This document shows positions 13,000 to 25,339 of a stretch of 64,000 nucleotides of DNA, one piece after another. How positions within the stretch are numbered: position 1 is the first letter of the stretch; each line of letters starts with the position of its first letter. Where the stretch lies: positions 74,054,052 through 74,118,051 of the forward strand of contig CM048591.1 in assembly GCA_026413225.1 (NCBI GenBank). The letters are read 5' to 3'. Position numbers and translations under genes: made by a program. The DNA is from Otis tarda (Eukaryota > Chordata > Aves > Otidiformes > Otididae). The notes under the pieces are model-generated. The model searched no databases. It had not been told where the DNA came from and saw only the letters and a program-made list of their open reading frames with translations.

Positions 13000-14275
13000 A
13001 ATCATGCGGCATGTACACGACAACCAGATAATCAGGCCCATTCAGCCTGGGTTCATGAAGGGCAGGTCCTGCTTGACCAACCTGATCTTCTATGACAAGG
13101 TGACCCACTCAGCATATGAGGGAAAGGCTATGGATGTTGTTTACCTGGACTTTAGTAAAGCCTTTAACACTATTTCCCACAGCTTTCTCTTGGAGAAACT
13201 GTCTGCTTGTGGCTTGGATGGGCATAATCTTTATCAAGATTATGGAAGAGCTGTGGTGAATGGAGTCAAATCCAATTGGTGGCTGGTCACAAGCGGTGTT
13301 CCCCAGGGCTCAGTACTGGGGAGGGTTCTGTTTAATATCTTTATCAATGATCTGGACGAGAGGATCGAGTGGACCTGCAGTAAGTTTGCAGACAACACCA
13401 AGTTGGGCAGGAGTGTTGATGTGCTTGAGGGTAGGAAGGCTCTGTAGAGGGATCTGGACAGGCTGGATAGATGGGCTGAGGCCACTTGTATGAAGTTCAA
13501 CAAGGCCAGTGCTGGGTCCTGCACTTGGGTCACAACAACCCCATGCAACTTTACAGGCTTGGGGAAGAGTGGCTAGAAAGCTTCCTGGCAGAAAGGGACC
13601 AGGAGGTGTTGGTCAACAGCCAGCTGAACATGAGCCAGCAGTGTGCCCAGGTGGCCAAGAGGGCCAACAGGATCCTGGCTTATGTCAGAAATAGCATGGC
13701 CAGCAGGACTAGGGAAGTGATCATGCCCCCGTACTTGGCACTGGTGAGGCTGCACCTTGAATACTGTGCTCAGTTTTGGGCCCCTCAGTACAACAAGGAG
13801 GTTGAGTTGCTGGAGTGCATCCAGAGAAGGGCAATGAAGCTGGTGAAGGGTCTGGAGAACAAGTCTTATGAGGATTCGGTGAGGGAACTGGGTTTGTTTA
13901 GTCTGGAGAAGAGGAAGCTGAGGGGAGACCTCATTGCTCTCTACAACTACCTGAAAGGAGGTTGTAGTGAGGCAGGTGGTGGTCTCTTTTCCCAAGTAAC
14001 AAGTCATAGGACAAGAGGAAACGGCCTCAAGTAGTGCCAGGGGAGGTTTAGATTGGATATGAGGAAAAATTTCTTCACTGAAAGGGTTATCAAGCACTGG
14101 AACAGGCTGTCCAGGGAAGTGGTTTAGTCACCATGACTGGAGGTATTGAAAAGATATGTAGGCATGACCCTTAGGGACATGGTTTAGTGTTGGACTTGGC
14201 AGTGTTAGGTTTGTGGTTGGACTTGATGATCTTAAAGGTTTTTCTTCCAGCCAAACAATTCTGTGATTCTATGAT
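13000..14275 (+). mobile_element. CR1 LINE with large RT remnant, plus strand
   Basis: This is the best-preserved coding CR1 copy here. A frame from about 13004 to 13447 encodes the RT palm: [16 protein letters not shown] near 13132, [10 protein letters not shown] near 13293, [11 protein letters not shown] near 13329 and FADNTKLG near 13387. A TAG at 13445-13447 closes it, and a shift near 13500 moves the reading to a second frame (13486-14034). That frame holds the C-terminal region, with [23 protein letters not shown] and [15 protein letters not shown]. The 3' end reads TTCCAGCCAAACAATTCTGTGATTCTATGAT. The 5' end, including the endonuclease domain, is missing. The catalytic FADD box reads FADN, so the second aspartate is lost. 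It is inactive. Confidence 0.96.
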
Positions 14276-14619
14276 AATCATCTTTAGCAGTACACATTAC
14301 ATATTTCATTTTAAATAAATTTATTCTCTTCCATTTCCTATATACAACACTTTTAAAGCTGCACAGTTACTGGTTAAAGTCAACACTTTAAAAGAACAAA
14401 CTTTTTTTTTCCCACCACAGCAGTAATGTCAAAACTTTAGCAAAAAAGTGCTGTAAATGGCATTGACATTCATAATGCAGTATCATAGCAGCAGTCGTGT
14501 ATGCCTCCCACTGCTTTAGAATCTAATCAGGGTTTAAGTTACCCATAGGTCTGATATGCCAAAGGAAATAAGAGTGCAGCATGAAATAACATATGTATTT
14601 ATCTCTTTCTAATACAGTA
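14276..14619. other. Unique noncoding DNA between CR1 copies
   Basis: AT-rich spacer without repeats or open frames of note. It contains a short T run near 14402. Confidence 0.5.
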
Positions 14620-14768
14620 TTCATAGAATCATAGAATCATAGTATAGTTTGGGTTGGAAGGGACTTTTAAAGGTCATCTGGTCCATCCCCTCTGCAAGGA
14701 GCAGGGACATCTCCAACCAGATCAGGTTGCTCAGAGCCCCGTCCAGCCAGGCCTTGAATGTTTCAGCA
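14620..14768 (-). mobile_element. CR1 LINE, short 3' end, minus strand
   Basis: Two copies of the TCATAGAATCATAGAATCAT tail unit at the left edge are followed by GTTTGGGTTGGAAGGGACTT and the typical GCAAGGAGCAGGGACATCTCC block. Similarity stops soon after CCTTGAATGTTTC. This is a 150-bp, extremely 5'-truncated insertion, and it is relatively well preserved. Confidence 0.95.
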
Positions 14769-17529
14769 GCTTTGTTTTGAAGGGTGTCACAGCTCGCCCT
14801 TCCCCGCCCAGTTTATTTTCATGAAAATGTCTTCTGGTTTCAGATCAATTAGAAAACCCCAAATTAAACTTTGTTTTCATCTCATTTCAAGATGTAATCA
14901 GCAACTCTTTGTGTGCCTCCTGTAGAAAAGAATTAATTTCTAAGGTCTTCTGAAATCTTACATGGCCTTGCATAAGCATATTTCTTCTCTGTTATTAAGA
15001 TTATGTAAATGTTTTATTACACTTTGTTATCGTACAGGAGACAGTAGGGTTAAATAACTCTGTGTTAACTGCAGTACTTATATAAATGAGATAGGTATAA
15101 TTCTTTATCTTTAATGTTGTACTTAGAGGCTGAAGTTCTTCTTCATATCTAAACTTTCTGTTTAGAAAACGGCCTATTATGGAGCCAGTGTTTACTGTTT
15201 CGGCAATTACTTTACAAAATAAGCCTGACTCGTGAGAAGCAAAGTGTTTTTTAAGGATAATTCCTATAAAACTGAATCAGGAGATGGGTGAGTCAAGAGG
15301 GATTGTTCTATATGTAGAAAAATTTTAAACTGCAGCATCGATTACAGCTATGAATCAAGCTGTCTACAAGTTTGTTTTGCAATAAACGCACACATTTGAA
15401 AACAGTAAACAACTGAATACAAGAAGGAAGGCAGTCCAGTTTATGTCAATGGGTAAACTTACACCCTCATGATTTAGGAACTTTTCCCTGCAGTGCCATT
15501 CTAGCTGACTCTTACCAAAGGGAGTTTATAATTGATTTCAGGAGTCACATAATGAGGGTGGCTGTTAAAACACCCATGGTCCATGGTACTGGATTATGCC
15601 TGCTCTCGCATTAGATAAAGAAAACCATTTGCAGGTTTGATCTGTGAGATACCTTAGTGGAGACAACTGCAGTGCCTAGATATTTGAGATGAGGTAAGGG
15701 AGCAAGCTTTATATCTAAGTGCATGCTGCAATAATTACGTTTGATTTAAGCTTAATGACTTAAATGAGTTTTGGATAGGACTGTAAAAGTGCTTGATAAA
15801 CGCCAAGCAGAGAGGTAGGGCAGAACAAGTTGATAATTCAGGAGCTTTTGGCTACTGAATCTGCATTGAGTTTACCAGTGATTTGTGCCTCAGATCTGTG
15901 AGAAGAAATTATAATCAGATATGTTTTTGTATGTGATGGTGTTGTAAAATACAGATAAGTCTCACTTGTCCTAAACATGCAGTGTTCACATTCATTTTAA
16001 AGACAAGTCTCCTTCCTAAAGTGTGTCTCCTGTGCTTTGTTCTGGGGAGGATTATTTAAAGCACTGGTCTGGGAATTACAAGAGTAGGGCTCAGTTCTGC
16101 AGTTTGCTTCAGATATCCTTGAAAGCTTCTCCTTATTTGTCATGTTCAAAAGGTGGAGATCAGACTGTATCCTTGTTTTGATGGATAGTCTGAGGATAAA
16201 CAAACCAGGTTGCATTAGTCTTCTTTGATATGAGAACAGAAATGTACTCATACCTGAATAAAACTCATTTGCATCTCAGGGCAATTTTTATGACAAAAAA
16301 TCCCCTCTTTTCCAAATGAAGGCTATATTATCAATATTTTTTATTTTTATTTTCTTATTTTTTTTTTTAACATTTGATCCATTGAAATTATTCTCCTTTA
16401 GTCACTAAAATTACCGTAAAGTTTTCTGGCAGTATTTGATCAATTTTGTTCACCTTGTAAACTACTTGCACTATTTATTTGATAGTCTTCTACATTTAGA
16501 ATTTAGGGTACCTTTTAAATAAATTTAATTAGATCCATTGACTTCCTGATTGATAAGCAATGGCTTTATAAGCATTCTTGTCATACTTCTCAATTGCCAA
16601 ATAAAACACTGTGGTTAGAAGGGGGAAATTTCAGGAATGTATGAAGCATTTGCAAGAAGAAGACATCCTTTTTCTCTTTTGTTGACTGGAATAGCAAGCC
16701 ATCAATCCTGTCCATAGTACAGCTTATGCTAAAAATAAAATAAAGTTTTCAAATATCTAAACTTGATAGCACAAAAGAAAGCAGAAAACCACAGGAATTT
16801 TCAGTGTTCAACTTGACATGGCCTTTAGCTGATTTAAAGGACAGACAATTATTTAGGTGTGACTCATCTGCCTGTTTTATTGATCTGTCCTACTATTAAA
16901 ATACACGTAGGCATATGTGCTTCTGGGACTCAATTACTTCCAGCACTAATATTTAGGAACAACATGTGCTAAGACATTGAGATTTTGCCTCTGCCATTCT
17001 TTCAGACTTCAGTGCTCTAAAGTAGAAGACATCTCAACAGATAAGGATTACATTACATTATGCATAACATATTTATCCTTTCTAGACTAAGTAAGACGCC
17101 TTCCTACAGACTTGAAAAAAAACCAAACAACTTCACAAGTCAAGCTCATAGTTTCTTTCACAGGAACTTTCTAGGTGAAGTGAATCCAACAGTGCAAACA
17201 CAGCCCATGTTGCTGCCACCAGGTTGAATGACTCCAAGAGGCCTTGCCTCAGTCACAGTCCTGCAAAATCTCCAGTTTGAGTAGTTTCCAAAAGAAAAAA
17301 AATACTTCTCTCGTACACTGACTCTTCAACCTATTAGGTCATTCAGCTCCCCTTAGAGGAGCTCGTTTAGCAGTTACTCAGCCAAACTGTAACCATGTCA
17401 GACTAAATATTCCATCCTAGCTTGTTCTACCTGGAGGATTAGAGTCACTTTTCACCGGAAGGATTTGCTGTTAGACCACCCAGCCCCCTGAGCATACTAG
17501 CACAGTCACGTGAGAGTGAAGCATTCAGT
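14769..17529. other. Unique AT-rich noncoding DNA
   Basis: No coding signal. It contains one MIR-like relic (16055-16165) and a T-rich tract (about 16337-16368). The stretch 16370-16620, rich in ATTT/TAAAT words with few CpGs, has the look of a conserved noncoding element, but that cannot be shown from one sequence. Confidence 0.5.
16055..16165 (+). mobile_element. Possible MIR-like SINE relic
   Basis: The run GCACTGGTCTGGGAATTACA, then GGGCTCAGTTCTGCAG, then CTTGAAAGCTTCTCC and GTCATGTTCAAAAGGTGG follows the order of the ancient tRNA-derived MIR core (...CTGGGAATCAGGAGACCTGGG, CTCTGCC, CCTTGGGCAAGTC, CCATCTGTAAAATGG). Similarity is judged by eye and is patchy. No tRNA A or B box is preserved. 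Confidence 0.35.
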
Positions 17530-19005
17530 CAATTAGAAACACACAGGTCCATGGGACTAGATGAGATGCACCCAAGGGTGTGGAATGAGCTGGCCAGTGC
17601 CATTGCAAGGCTTGCTGTCTGCCATCTTCATCTCTACCATCTTCACCTCTACCATCTTTGATTACTTTGATTCCTGATGATGACAGAAAGACAAATGTTG
17701 AATGCAGCTTCAAGAAAGGCAAGGAGGATCTGGGGATCTAAAGGCTGGTCAGCCACAGTTCAGTCCCTGGAAATATGATGGAAGCCACTTCCAGCCATGG
17801 GAAGGACAAGAAAATGACCGGGAGTAGCCCAGTTAGACAGACGTACCAAAAGCAAATCCTGCCCAACCAATTTGATTGTCTTCTACAGTGACATGAGTCA
17901 CAGTGTGGAAAAGAGGAGGGCAGCATGTATTGTACACCTTGACTTTAGCAAGGCCTTTGGCATGATCTCCCATAGACTCCTTACAGCCAAACCAGTGAGA
18001 TATAGGCTGGGTATGCAGACAATGAAATGGGTGGAAAACTTGCTGGACTGCCATGTTCAAGGGGTGATGATGGCAGCATGAGGTCCAGCTGGTGGCCGGT
18101 TAGTAGTGGTATGCCTCAAGGACTGGCAGTGGGACCAGTACAGTTTAATGCCTTCATTAATGACCTGGATGATGGGCAGGACAGCACTCTTGGAGTTTTT
18201 GCAGATGACACCAAAATGGGGGTCACAAAATTTGCTGAAAGGCAGGGCTGCTGTTCAAACAGAACAGGCTGGAGAAACTGGCTGATGGGAACCTCTCAGG
18301 ATTTGTTTGAACAAAGGCCACTGCAAAGCTGGGCCTCCAGGATGGACAAAGCCAGCAAAGGCTGGGACCAACCAGCTGGGAGCAGCTCTGCAGAAAAGGC
18401 CCTGGGATCCTGGTGGGACACAACATGGCCAGGAGGCAAGTGTGCATCCACGCAGCAAAGCAGCTCTCACACCCAAGGCTGTACCAGCAAGGGGAAAGGA
18501 TCCTTCGTAGATGCTCAGCACTGGGGAGACCACTCCTAGTGTGCTGTCCCCAGGTTTGGGCTCCCAGCAGAGGACAAACCCTTACATACAGGAATGAGTC
18601 TAGTGGAGAGTCCCCATGATGGCTGGAACTGAGGCATAGGGCGTACAGAGGGAGGTGGAGGGCAATGGGCTGGTTCAGCCTTGGGAAGAGGAGGGGAAGG
18701 GGAGACCTCATTGCTGTGGCAACGAGCTGGTGGGAGGACACACAGAAGAGCCAGGCTTATCCAGCAACAGGATAAGAGGTAACAGGCATATGCTGGAATG
18801 TGGGAAATCCCCATTAGGCACCAGGAAAAACTTTTGTAACATGAGGATAGTAACATTGGAACAAGGCCCAGGGTAGTCCTTGGAGACATTAAAACCTCAG
18901 ATGGACAAAGTCCTGGAGCAATCTGATCTAACTGGACCTGCTTCAAGCAGGGAGTTGGAGCAGAAAACCTATAAAGTTTCTTCCAGTCTAAATTATCCTG
19001 TGATT
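17530..19005 (+). mobile_element. CR1 LINE, long decayed copy, plus strand
   Basis: The start, GGTCCATGGGACTAGATGAGATGCACCCAAGG, corresponds to CR1 ORF2 upstream of the RT palm. Conserved patches follow in order: IVHLDFSKAFGMISHRLL near 17926, a PQG-type patch near 18110, [16 protein letters not shown] near 18148 and FADDTKMG near 18199, so the catalytic FADD is still readable. Stops, indels and frame changes break the gene throughout. The 3' end, CTTCCAGTCTAAATTATCCTGTGATTA, and the CTAACTGGACCTGCTTCAAGC phrase match the subfamily at 4345-4910. It contains a 15-bp tandem repeat at 17622-17660. It lacks the endonuclease region and is inactive. Confidence 0.93.
17622..17660 (+). repeat. 15-bp tandem repeat, about 2.6 copies, inside CR1
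   Basis: CCATCTTCATCTCTA (17622-17636), CCATCTTCACCTCTA (17637-17651) and a partial third copy beginning CCATCTTTG. There is one substitution between the full units. It sits where CR1 normally reads CCATCATCTACCAGC, so it probably arose by slippage after insertion. Confidence 0.8.
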
Positions 19006-22000
19006 ACTTTTTAATGGTGAATTACTTCAGCTGAAGCAATTCAACTTCTTTGGAGAGTAAATTTAGAGGAAAATTAATTATTTAGTGCAAGTTCCAACTG
19101 AGAAGAATAAATTTGACAAATGTTTTGGGAGAACTGTTTTAAATATATCAGATCAAATAAATTTTATTATACTTATAGGTACAGAAGCTTGCTCTGTTGT
19201 CAGGTGCTTCTTGCTAGAAGGGTGATTTCCTCTTCAGTTAACAGCAATGCTACCCTGTAGGACAACACCAGGATCTGTGCCGCAGAGGGATGTCTAGAGA
19301 ATCAAGGTACCCTTGCAGAATGCAGACAAGCGGTCAGAAGGCAGCACACATTTTATCTACTCTTAAAGATGCTGGATTTTTGCTTTTAGCATAAATTATA
19401 CCTCTTAAGAAAATCAGCTTCACCTGCCTAGCCGAACAGAAAATGCCAAACAGACTTTATAAAAAGAAAAAAATAATTTGTTCTGCATCCCATCCATATT
19501 TCTCTGATAACTGTTTTAACACACACTGAATATACACCAGCTACGTAAGAAGGAACAACTAACAACTTCCTTATCAATGCATAGAGATTGTCTGAAATTC
19601 ATCTACGTAAGAGGAATGTACCGCTCCCTTTCAGAGACCTAAGGTGAGGTCTCTAGAGTAGCAAAGTAATGTAATGGAGGGTGATAGGACAGCTTCATGA
19701 AGCTCACGTGCTTTCACCCTGCTTTGCTCAAACTCGAGGGGTAATGGGAAGGGTGGGCTAAGAGAAGAGACTTTGGAAAAATGCCCACAGCTAGGAAAGT
19801 TTGGCACTATCCCTCTTTCCTTGCAAGGAGAAGGAAAGATCTTCAAGTGGTTATGATACCGGGAGCAGTCTGGAGGAGAAGTAAGTGAAGAGTTGTCTTT
19901 GCAACAGTTCACAGAGAGGGGATCTCTTCTCTGGCTCACTCGACCAAGGTTTCACTGGCAACGAAGCAGGGATCAGCTGGGCTTGATCCCTTCTCCAGCC
20001 TTTCCATGGCAATGGGAAAGGATGCCTGACCCTCTCCTGGAGTCAAACCTGAAACTTGGTCTTCCTGTGTGACGACCGTGATCACGGATGTGTATTAAAA
20101 TTTGTCCTAGTGAGTTTATTCTTTCCTCCTTGTTTTTAAGTGGCAATAGCTGCAGGCTGTATTTCCTGCTGTATCTATGCCCTGTGGATATGTGTGATAC
20201 AGCAAAAGACTTGAGCCTTTCAGGGTGCTTGTATCAAAGGGACCATGGTTTAAGGACTGGTACTGTGCAATGTAGTCACTGAGATGCTCAGCACTGGCTC
20301 AGTGGCATTGCTGTGCACAGAAGCAGAAGCACAGACATGAAAAGAAGTATACTGGTAAACACACAAGTCCAGCACTTTCTTGCAGCAAAGCCTTTAGATG
20401 TGGATCAGGGCGTATGCTCTTTCTCATTTCCTTTCACATGACATTGCTCCATTATTCTTGTCTTTAAAAGTCATTTATTGGCATAGTGCTGCATATTACT
20501 GCATAGTACCAAAGGCACATCAGTCTCAAAATTATTTTAGTACAAATACTCTTCACCAGCAAATACTCATGTCTGAAGTGGATGTCAGTGATTCCGGCAA
20601 GGCATTGGGAGCACAAGTCCATAATTCCTCTCACATCCTAGCAACCTATCTTCTTTGTTACAATTTGGAAGAGGTGTTTCATTTCTATGTTTACAAGTTA
20701 AGATCTGACTTTTCATCCTAGTGCGTGTTCTCACTTTGATCTTACACAGCAGCTTCAAAGTGTACTTCCATGGCCTTTGCTGAACTCTCCAGACTGATTT
20801 TACAACGATATGACATCTCCTTGTCCTATTTAATTTTTTGTCTTGTCACAGAAAGCTATTCTAATGTGAAGTAATTGAAAAAAAAACCCTAACCCTACAT
20901 TGAAGGAAAATGGTAACTTTAAATGAAACACCTTTTTTTAAGACCAAGCTATGCCAAGGGGAGATGGTTGTCACAGATGAAAAAGGTCTCGTTTCTACAC
21001 AGGCATGCACAACTTTGTGCACAGTTCCTTTGATGTTTTGGAAGGATCTTGAGCAGGACCAAGTGGTCCTGTCGACTCACTGCCAGTTGTCTCTGGATGG
21101 GGCCTCTCACCCCCACCTCACAGGCTGGCGGGTTCCCCCATCCCCACTGTGCACGGCAGCTGCCAGGAAAGGCCAGGGCTCTCCATGCCTCCGCAGGGTT
21201 TCACCTGCTGCAATCCTGACAAGAAAAGCAAGCAACATCCATCCATGTTGCCCGGCCGCACCCTTTTAAAGGAATTTGCTGCACACTCCTATATAGCAGC
21301 AGATTGTACAACCACTGGCTTTAATGGTTGAATCACAGTGGCCTATGCAAAAACAAGGGTACCAATCTCAGTGAAACTCCCAAGTCTTTCAGCTCCTAAG
21401 GGACTTCTGTGCATTTGAAAACATGTGGTGTCCCACAGCTTTCCTCTTTGCAGATCCTTTTGCCTGATGCCATTTGGGCTGAGAGGGATGAGGAGTCACA
21501 GCACGTTGGCATGTCACCAAAGGCTTTGCAGCACTGCAGAGCAGGCAAGCGTGTCTAAAAAGAGCAAAAGAATACTTGTGCGGAGAGGTGTGACAGCACT
21601 TTGTATATATTAGCTCCTTAACATGTGCTTTGCAAACCCAGTGTGGATGTGCCTGCAGCCTAACAAATCTGAAAGTGGTGGACGGTGGACTAGGCCACGA
21701 TGTGCTTTAGACGAGTGGTGGACATACCATCAGAGCCCTGAAGCTCAAAGAGTGCACTGCTGCAAAATTGCTGGCGAGGGTGATTCCACATTCCTGCTCC
21801 CCTCCGAGGTCCCATTAATCTCATCTTTCCATAAAAACCATTTTAGCTATATTTTGTATGTGGAAGATCACACGTTGGTCTGTTTCTCCTCCTGCTGGCT
21901 ATCAGTTAAATTACTGCTAATGCTGAGACATCACAGCACGGGGTTAAAACAGTTTGAAAGGATTAGAGATCTGGTTGTTCGAAGTATGACTGGGAAATAC

Positions 22001-22233
22001 TGAAATATATCTCCACATCTTTGTACAGAAGATTAAGGCAGAGATAAAGTGATCCACAGCTGAGATTTTCCTTTCTGAAAAATTTTTGAACAGCTTTCTT
22101 AAAAACAACAGAATAATAATAATAACATAATTTACATTTCTGCAGACAAACACTGCTGTCGTGTCAGAGAAATGAAAGACCTTTTGGAGAGTAGCCTTTG
22201 TTATTGCAGAAAGGAAAGAGCTTTTTGGTCACA
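19006..22233. other. Unique noncoding DNA
   Basis: No repeat is recognised apart from two chance telomere-like units (CCCTAACCCTA near 20887). GC content rises at 21040-21260, where frames are open for about 110 codons on the plus strand (20910-21269), but the product resembles nothing and lacks splice-site support. Confidence 0.5.
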
Positions 22234-22347
22234 GCAGTCCGGAGACCCGTGTTTTTATTTCCAGCTGAGCTGCACGTTTCCTGTGTGACCTTGCAACTCC
22301 CCCGTACCTCCGTTTCCCGTTTGTAATGTTGGATAATAAATATCTTG
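22234..22347 (+). mobile_element. MIR-like SINE relic
   Basis: CCGGAGACCCGTG, CCTGTGTGACCTTGCAACTC, ACCTCCGTTTCCCGTTTGTAATG and GGATAATAAATA occur in the order of the MIR core and 3' region (CTGTGTGACCTTGGGCAAG, CCTCAGTTTCCCCATCTGTAAAATGGGGATAATAATA). The match to the 'GTGTGACCTTG...GTTTCCC...TGTAA.ATG..GATAATAA' skeleton is good for an element of this age. The upstream tRNA-like head is poorly preserved. Confidence 0.62.
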
Positions 22348-25339
22348 GTGAAGTAAGGCTGATACTCCGCTTGCAGAAACTATTTGCAGCTTCTTGTTCA
22401 GGCGCTGCCAGAAAAGTCTGACGTTTCCCTTAATGTTACTGATGGCTCCAGAGCTGAGGGGAAAGGGCAGGGGGATCCTCGCCTGTGCTGTGCGAGGAGG
22501 AGCATGTCACTCTCTTTTTCACTGATGTTTGGGAGGCTGCTGTGGGAAGAGTGTGGTCTTGCTGACTCTCCGGGGTGCTAAGGAAACCCAGAGGTGGGAG
22601 AAGGTGTTAAAATTGCCTTTCAGGAGTGGGAGGCGAACAAAGGAAGCAGTCCTCAAGCCACTGAAACTGAAAATTGCTGGGCCATTCCAAAGTTTCTTTT
22701 TTAGGCTCTTACTGACAGAGCCTTTTGCCTTTCCCTGGAGACAGATGAGCATACTGCCTTTATGTCTTGTTTGGTTTGCTTCCTCTGAACTGCATTTTAA
22801 AGGATGATGCCTTCCTTTCCATACACACCTGTGAAAACCAATGTAAAATTCTACCACACCAGCACACCATGCTTTTTGCCTTCATTTTGCTCAGGTAAAA
22901 CTAGCTCACTTCTATATGAAGGCAATGGAAAGCCATCCTCTTAACTTCTCCATCTCATCAGATGTTCTTCTAGTTTCTAAACAAAGGCAGTGCATGGCTG
23001 TATGGGTGCAACGCAGCAAACCTGGTGGGATTTCAGGGATTTCCCAGAAAAGTTTTTCCCAGCCTGAGCCCAGAAACTGTCTCCTGCAGCAAGTCTGGCA
23101 ATCTGTGGCATATGTGCTGAAGACAATACAGTGGCAGATGCCAAGTGACACTCAACAGAGAAAATACATGGCCAGCACACAGCTGGAGGCGTCTAGACGT
23201 GGGAAAGGCAGTGTCTCTCAGACTCTCTGGGATTTCCTTCTAGAGAGCAGCAAGTCATGTGGAAGCTGGTGAGTACATCCAGATCTCAATGGGACATGGC
23301 TGGGGTGCTCCCCATGCTATGCCTGTGGAGGTCCCAAGGCTGAAGGATGGGCACAGCTGCTGGCTGCTTTAGGGAATGGGAGGGTCTCCTTGGCACCTTG
23401 GAAACAGAGGGCGTTTCGCGCAACTGGCTACTTCCCAGGAGATCAAAAGGTCATAAATAATACCTAATTCAGCATTCATGCCCACTACCCCTCTTAGGGT
23501 CACAGTTTATGTTACTGACTTTTCAGGAAGGACAGGCTGATAAACTAGGTGAAGATGTCCAGCTCATTTCACAGAAGCTCTTAGCGGTTTAAAGCAACCT
23601 GGCAAGGAAAGGATTTTTCGCATTAATTTGGGAGTACAGGAAACAGTTTAAGGAAGATGCAACCTGTAAGTTCCTGTGTTTCTTCCTGTTAAGTCAAGAT
23701 CGTGTTTAGAAAACAATGAAGCTGAAGTTCTGCTTCCCCTATTTTAAACCATGTTCCTGCTGAAGGGAACAGATCGCTTCTCCTGCTGGAGAACTCATCC
23801 ATGAAACCTGGCGTCCTCTCCTTTTGCCATCCATCCCAGTGCTTCACCATATCTGCTCTCCACCACTCAGACAGTGGCATTTGTGGAGCCTACATCTTTC
23901 TGGTAAAACATGTAGAAAAGCTGGAAGCTGACGTTTGTGTCGAGACCTCTTCTGCTCCTGGAGACCGGAGCTTACATTGACTGTGGATAAATTGAGGGTA
24001 AAACTGCTCATGAGGATCATACGGTATTTTCAGAACAGTGCTGGGGAACAGGACTCTTTCCTCTGTCCCACATGTCCAACCTGTAATGAAATGCAAGCTA
24101 AAACCACACTGTAAGTTAAGTGGTATTAAACACTATGGTATAAATACACATAACTCTCCATCACCTATGTGGCTATCAAAATGCAGATAGTGATTTTAAG
24201 GGTAGGCAGCCCTGAGCAGTGCTTGGGTGGAAGGATCTGAAATGATTTTGGAAGGTTTCATGCCAGGAGCAACATGCAGTACTCGACAAGAAAATGCCTG
24301 CTTTGGGCTCCAGCTTCTCCAGCATGTAAAACTTGCAAGCCAGTAAAGGTAAAGGCCTGGACTCCCGGCAAGGCTGGGTCAGGTTTTTCAGTAAATGCAT
24401 TTTGGTCAATCCTTGGAGATAAATATGAGCCCTTGGCAGATGGTCTGCTGAAGGCAGCAGCAGAACAGTCCATGCAGGAATACAATGGCAATACTGTTTC
24501 CCATAGACTAAAATAATGAATCACTGCTTGCCCTTGCTACTGTCGTTCACATAACCTTTACAATAATTTATAATTAGATTAGTTGCCCTTTGGATAGGTG
24601 CACATGCTTTTTTTTTGAGGGGTTGCTAAGGTAACTGATGATTTCCTTATTTCATCCTGTGTAAGGGGAAATTTTACTTCCTAGTGAGCCTGAACTCGAG
24701 ACTCAGTGAAAACATATACTTGTTTATCAGGAGTTTCAGTGCTTCTACTGTTATCAAGCAGAGGACTCTCAACCTGTTTTATGGGGGCTTGATTGTACTA
24801 TTTCATTTTAATGGTAAAAGAAGAGCTAGTGTAACTCATGTGAATTGTTTCACCTCAAAGATAAGTGAGTGGAATTTTTAATTAAATTTTTTTAACGGCT
24901 CTTGACACTTTCTTATAAACTTCTACTCAGCCTATTTGCTTTCCTGTTTTCTCTCCTCTAGCTAAAAGTGCAGCTACTGTTGTGCATACAGAAGAAAAAA
25001 ATAAGGCAAATAGAAGTCTGCGTGGGTGGATGGTAGTGTGCCTCTGCTTGACCTGACCAGTTCTCTCTTTTGAAGAACAGAAGCTGAAGTTTTATAAATC
25101 AAACAGCTGAAGGGAGAATTGTTTCTCTTCTCCCACTTACACAGACACAGAGGCCCGAGAAGAGAGGAAAGCTACAACAGAAGCTAAGCTTCATGTCTGT
25201 CAACTGTGGGAAACCTGATACACAGCTTCAAAATAAACAGCAAAATTCTCCAGTATCCTTGCCCTCTACCACTCTGTAGCACATGACAAAAGGAAAGAAG
25301 TTCTTTGGCTTCTGGGGAAAAAAAATAAATCTGCATACT
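22348..25339. other. Unique noncoding DNA
   Basis: Frames of 80-118 codons on both strands (for example 22916-23272 plus and 22519-22857 minus) overlap one another and match no family. A donor-like CTG|GTGAGTAC lies at 23269-23276, preceded by a weak TTCCTTCTAG acceptor; the 25-bp interval is too small to claim. A poly-T run lies near 24609. Confidence 0.5.

Noticed and set aside
13573-14097. 174-codon minus-strand frame
   Set aside because: Antisense shadow of the CR1 ORF2 C-terminal region on the plus strand.
18223-18946. Large minus-strand frames (172 and 136 codons)
   Set aside because: Antisense to the decayed plus-strand CR1 at 17530-19005.
20881-20900. Telomere-like CCCTAACCCTA
   Set aside because: Barely two units after an A run; too short to call an interstitial telomeric repeat.
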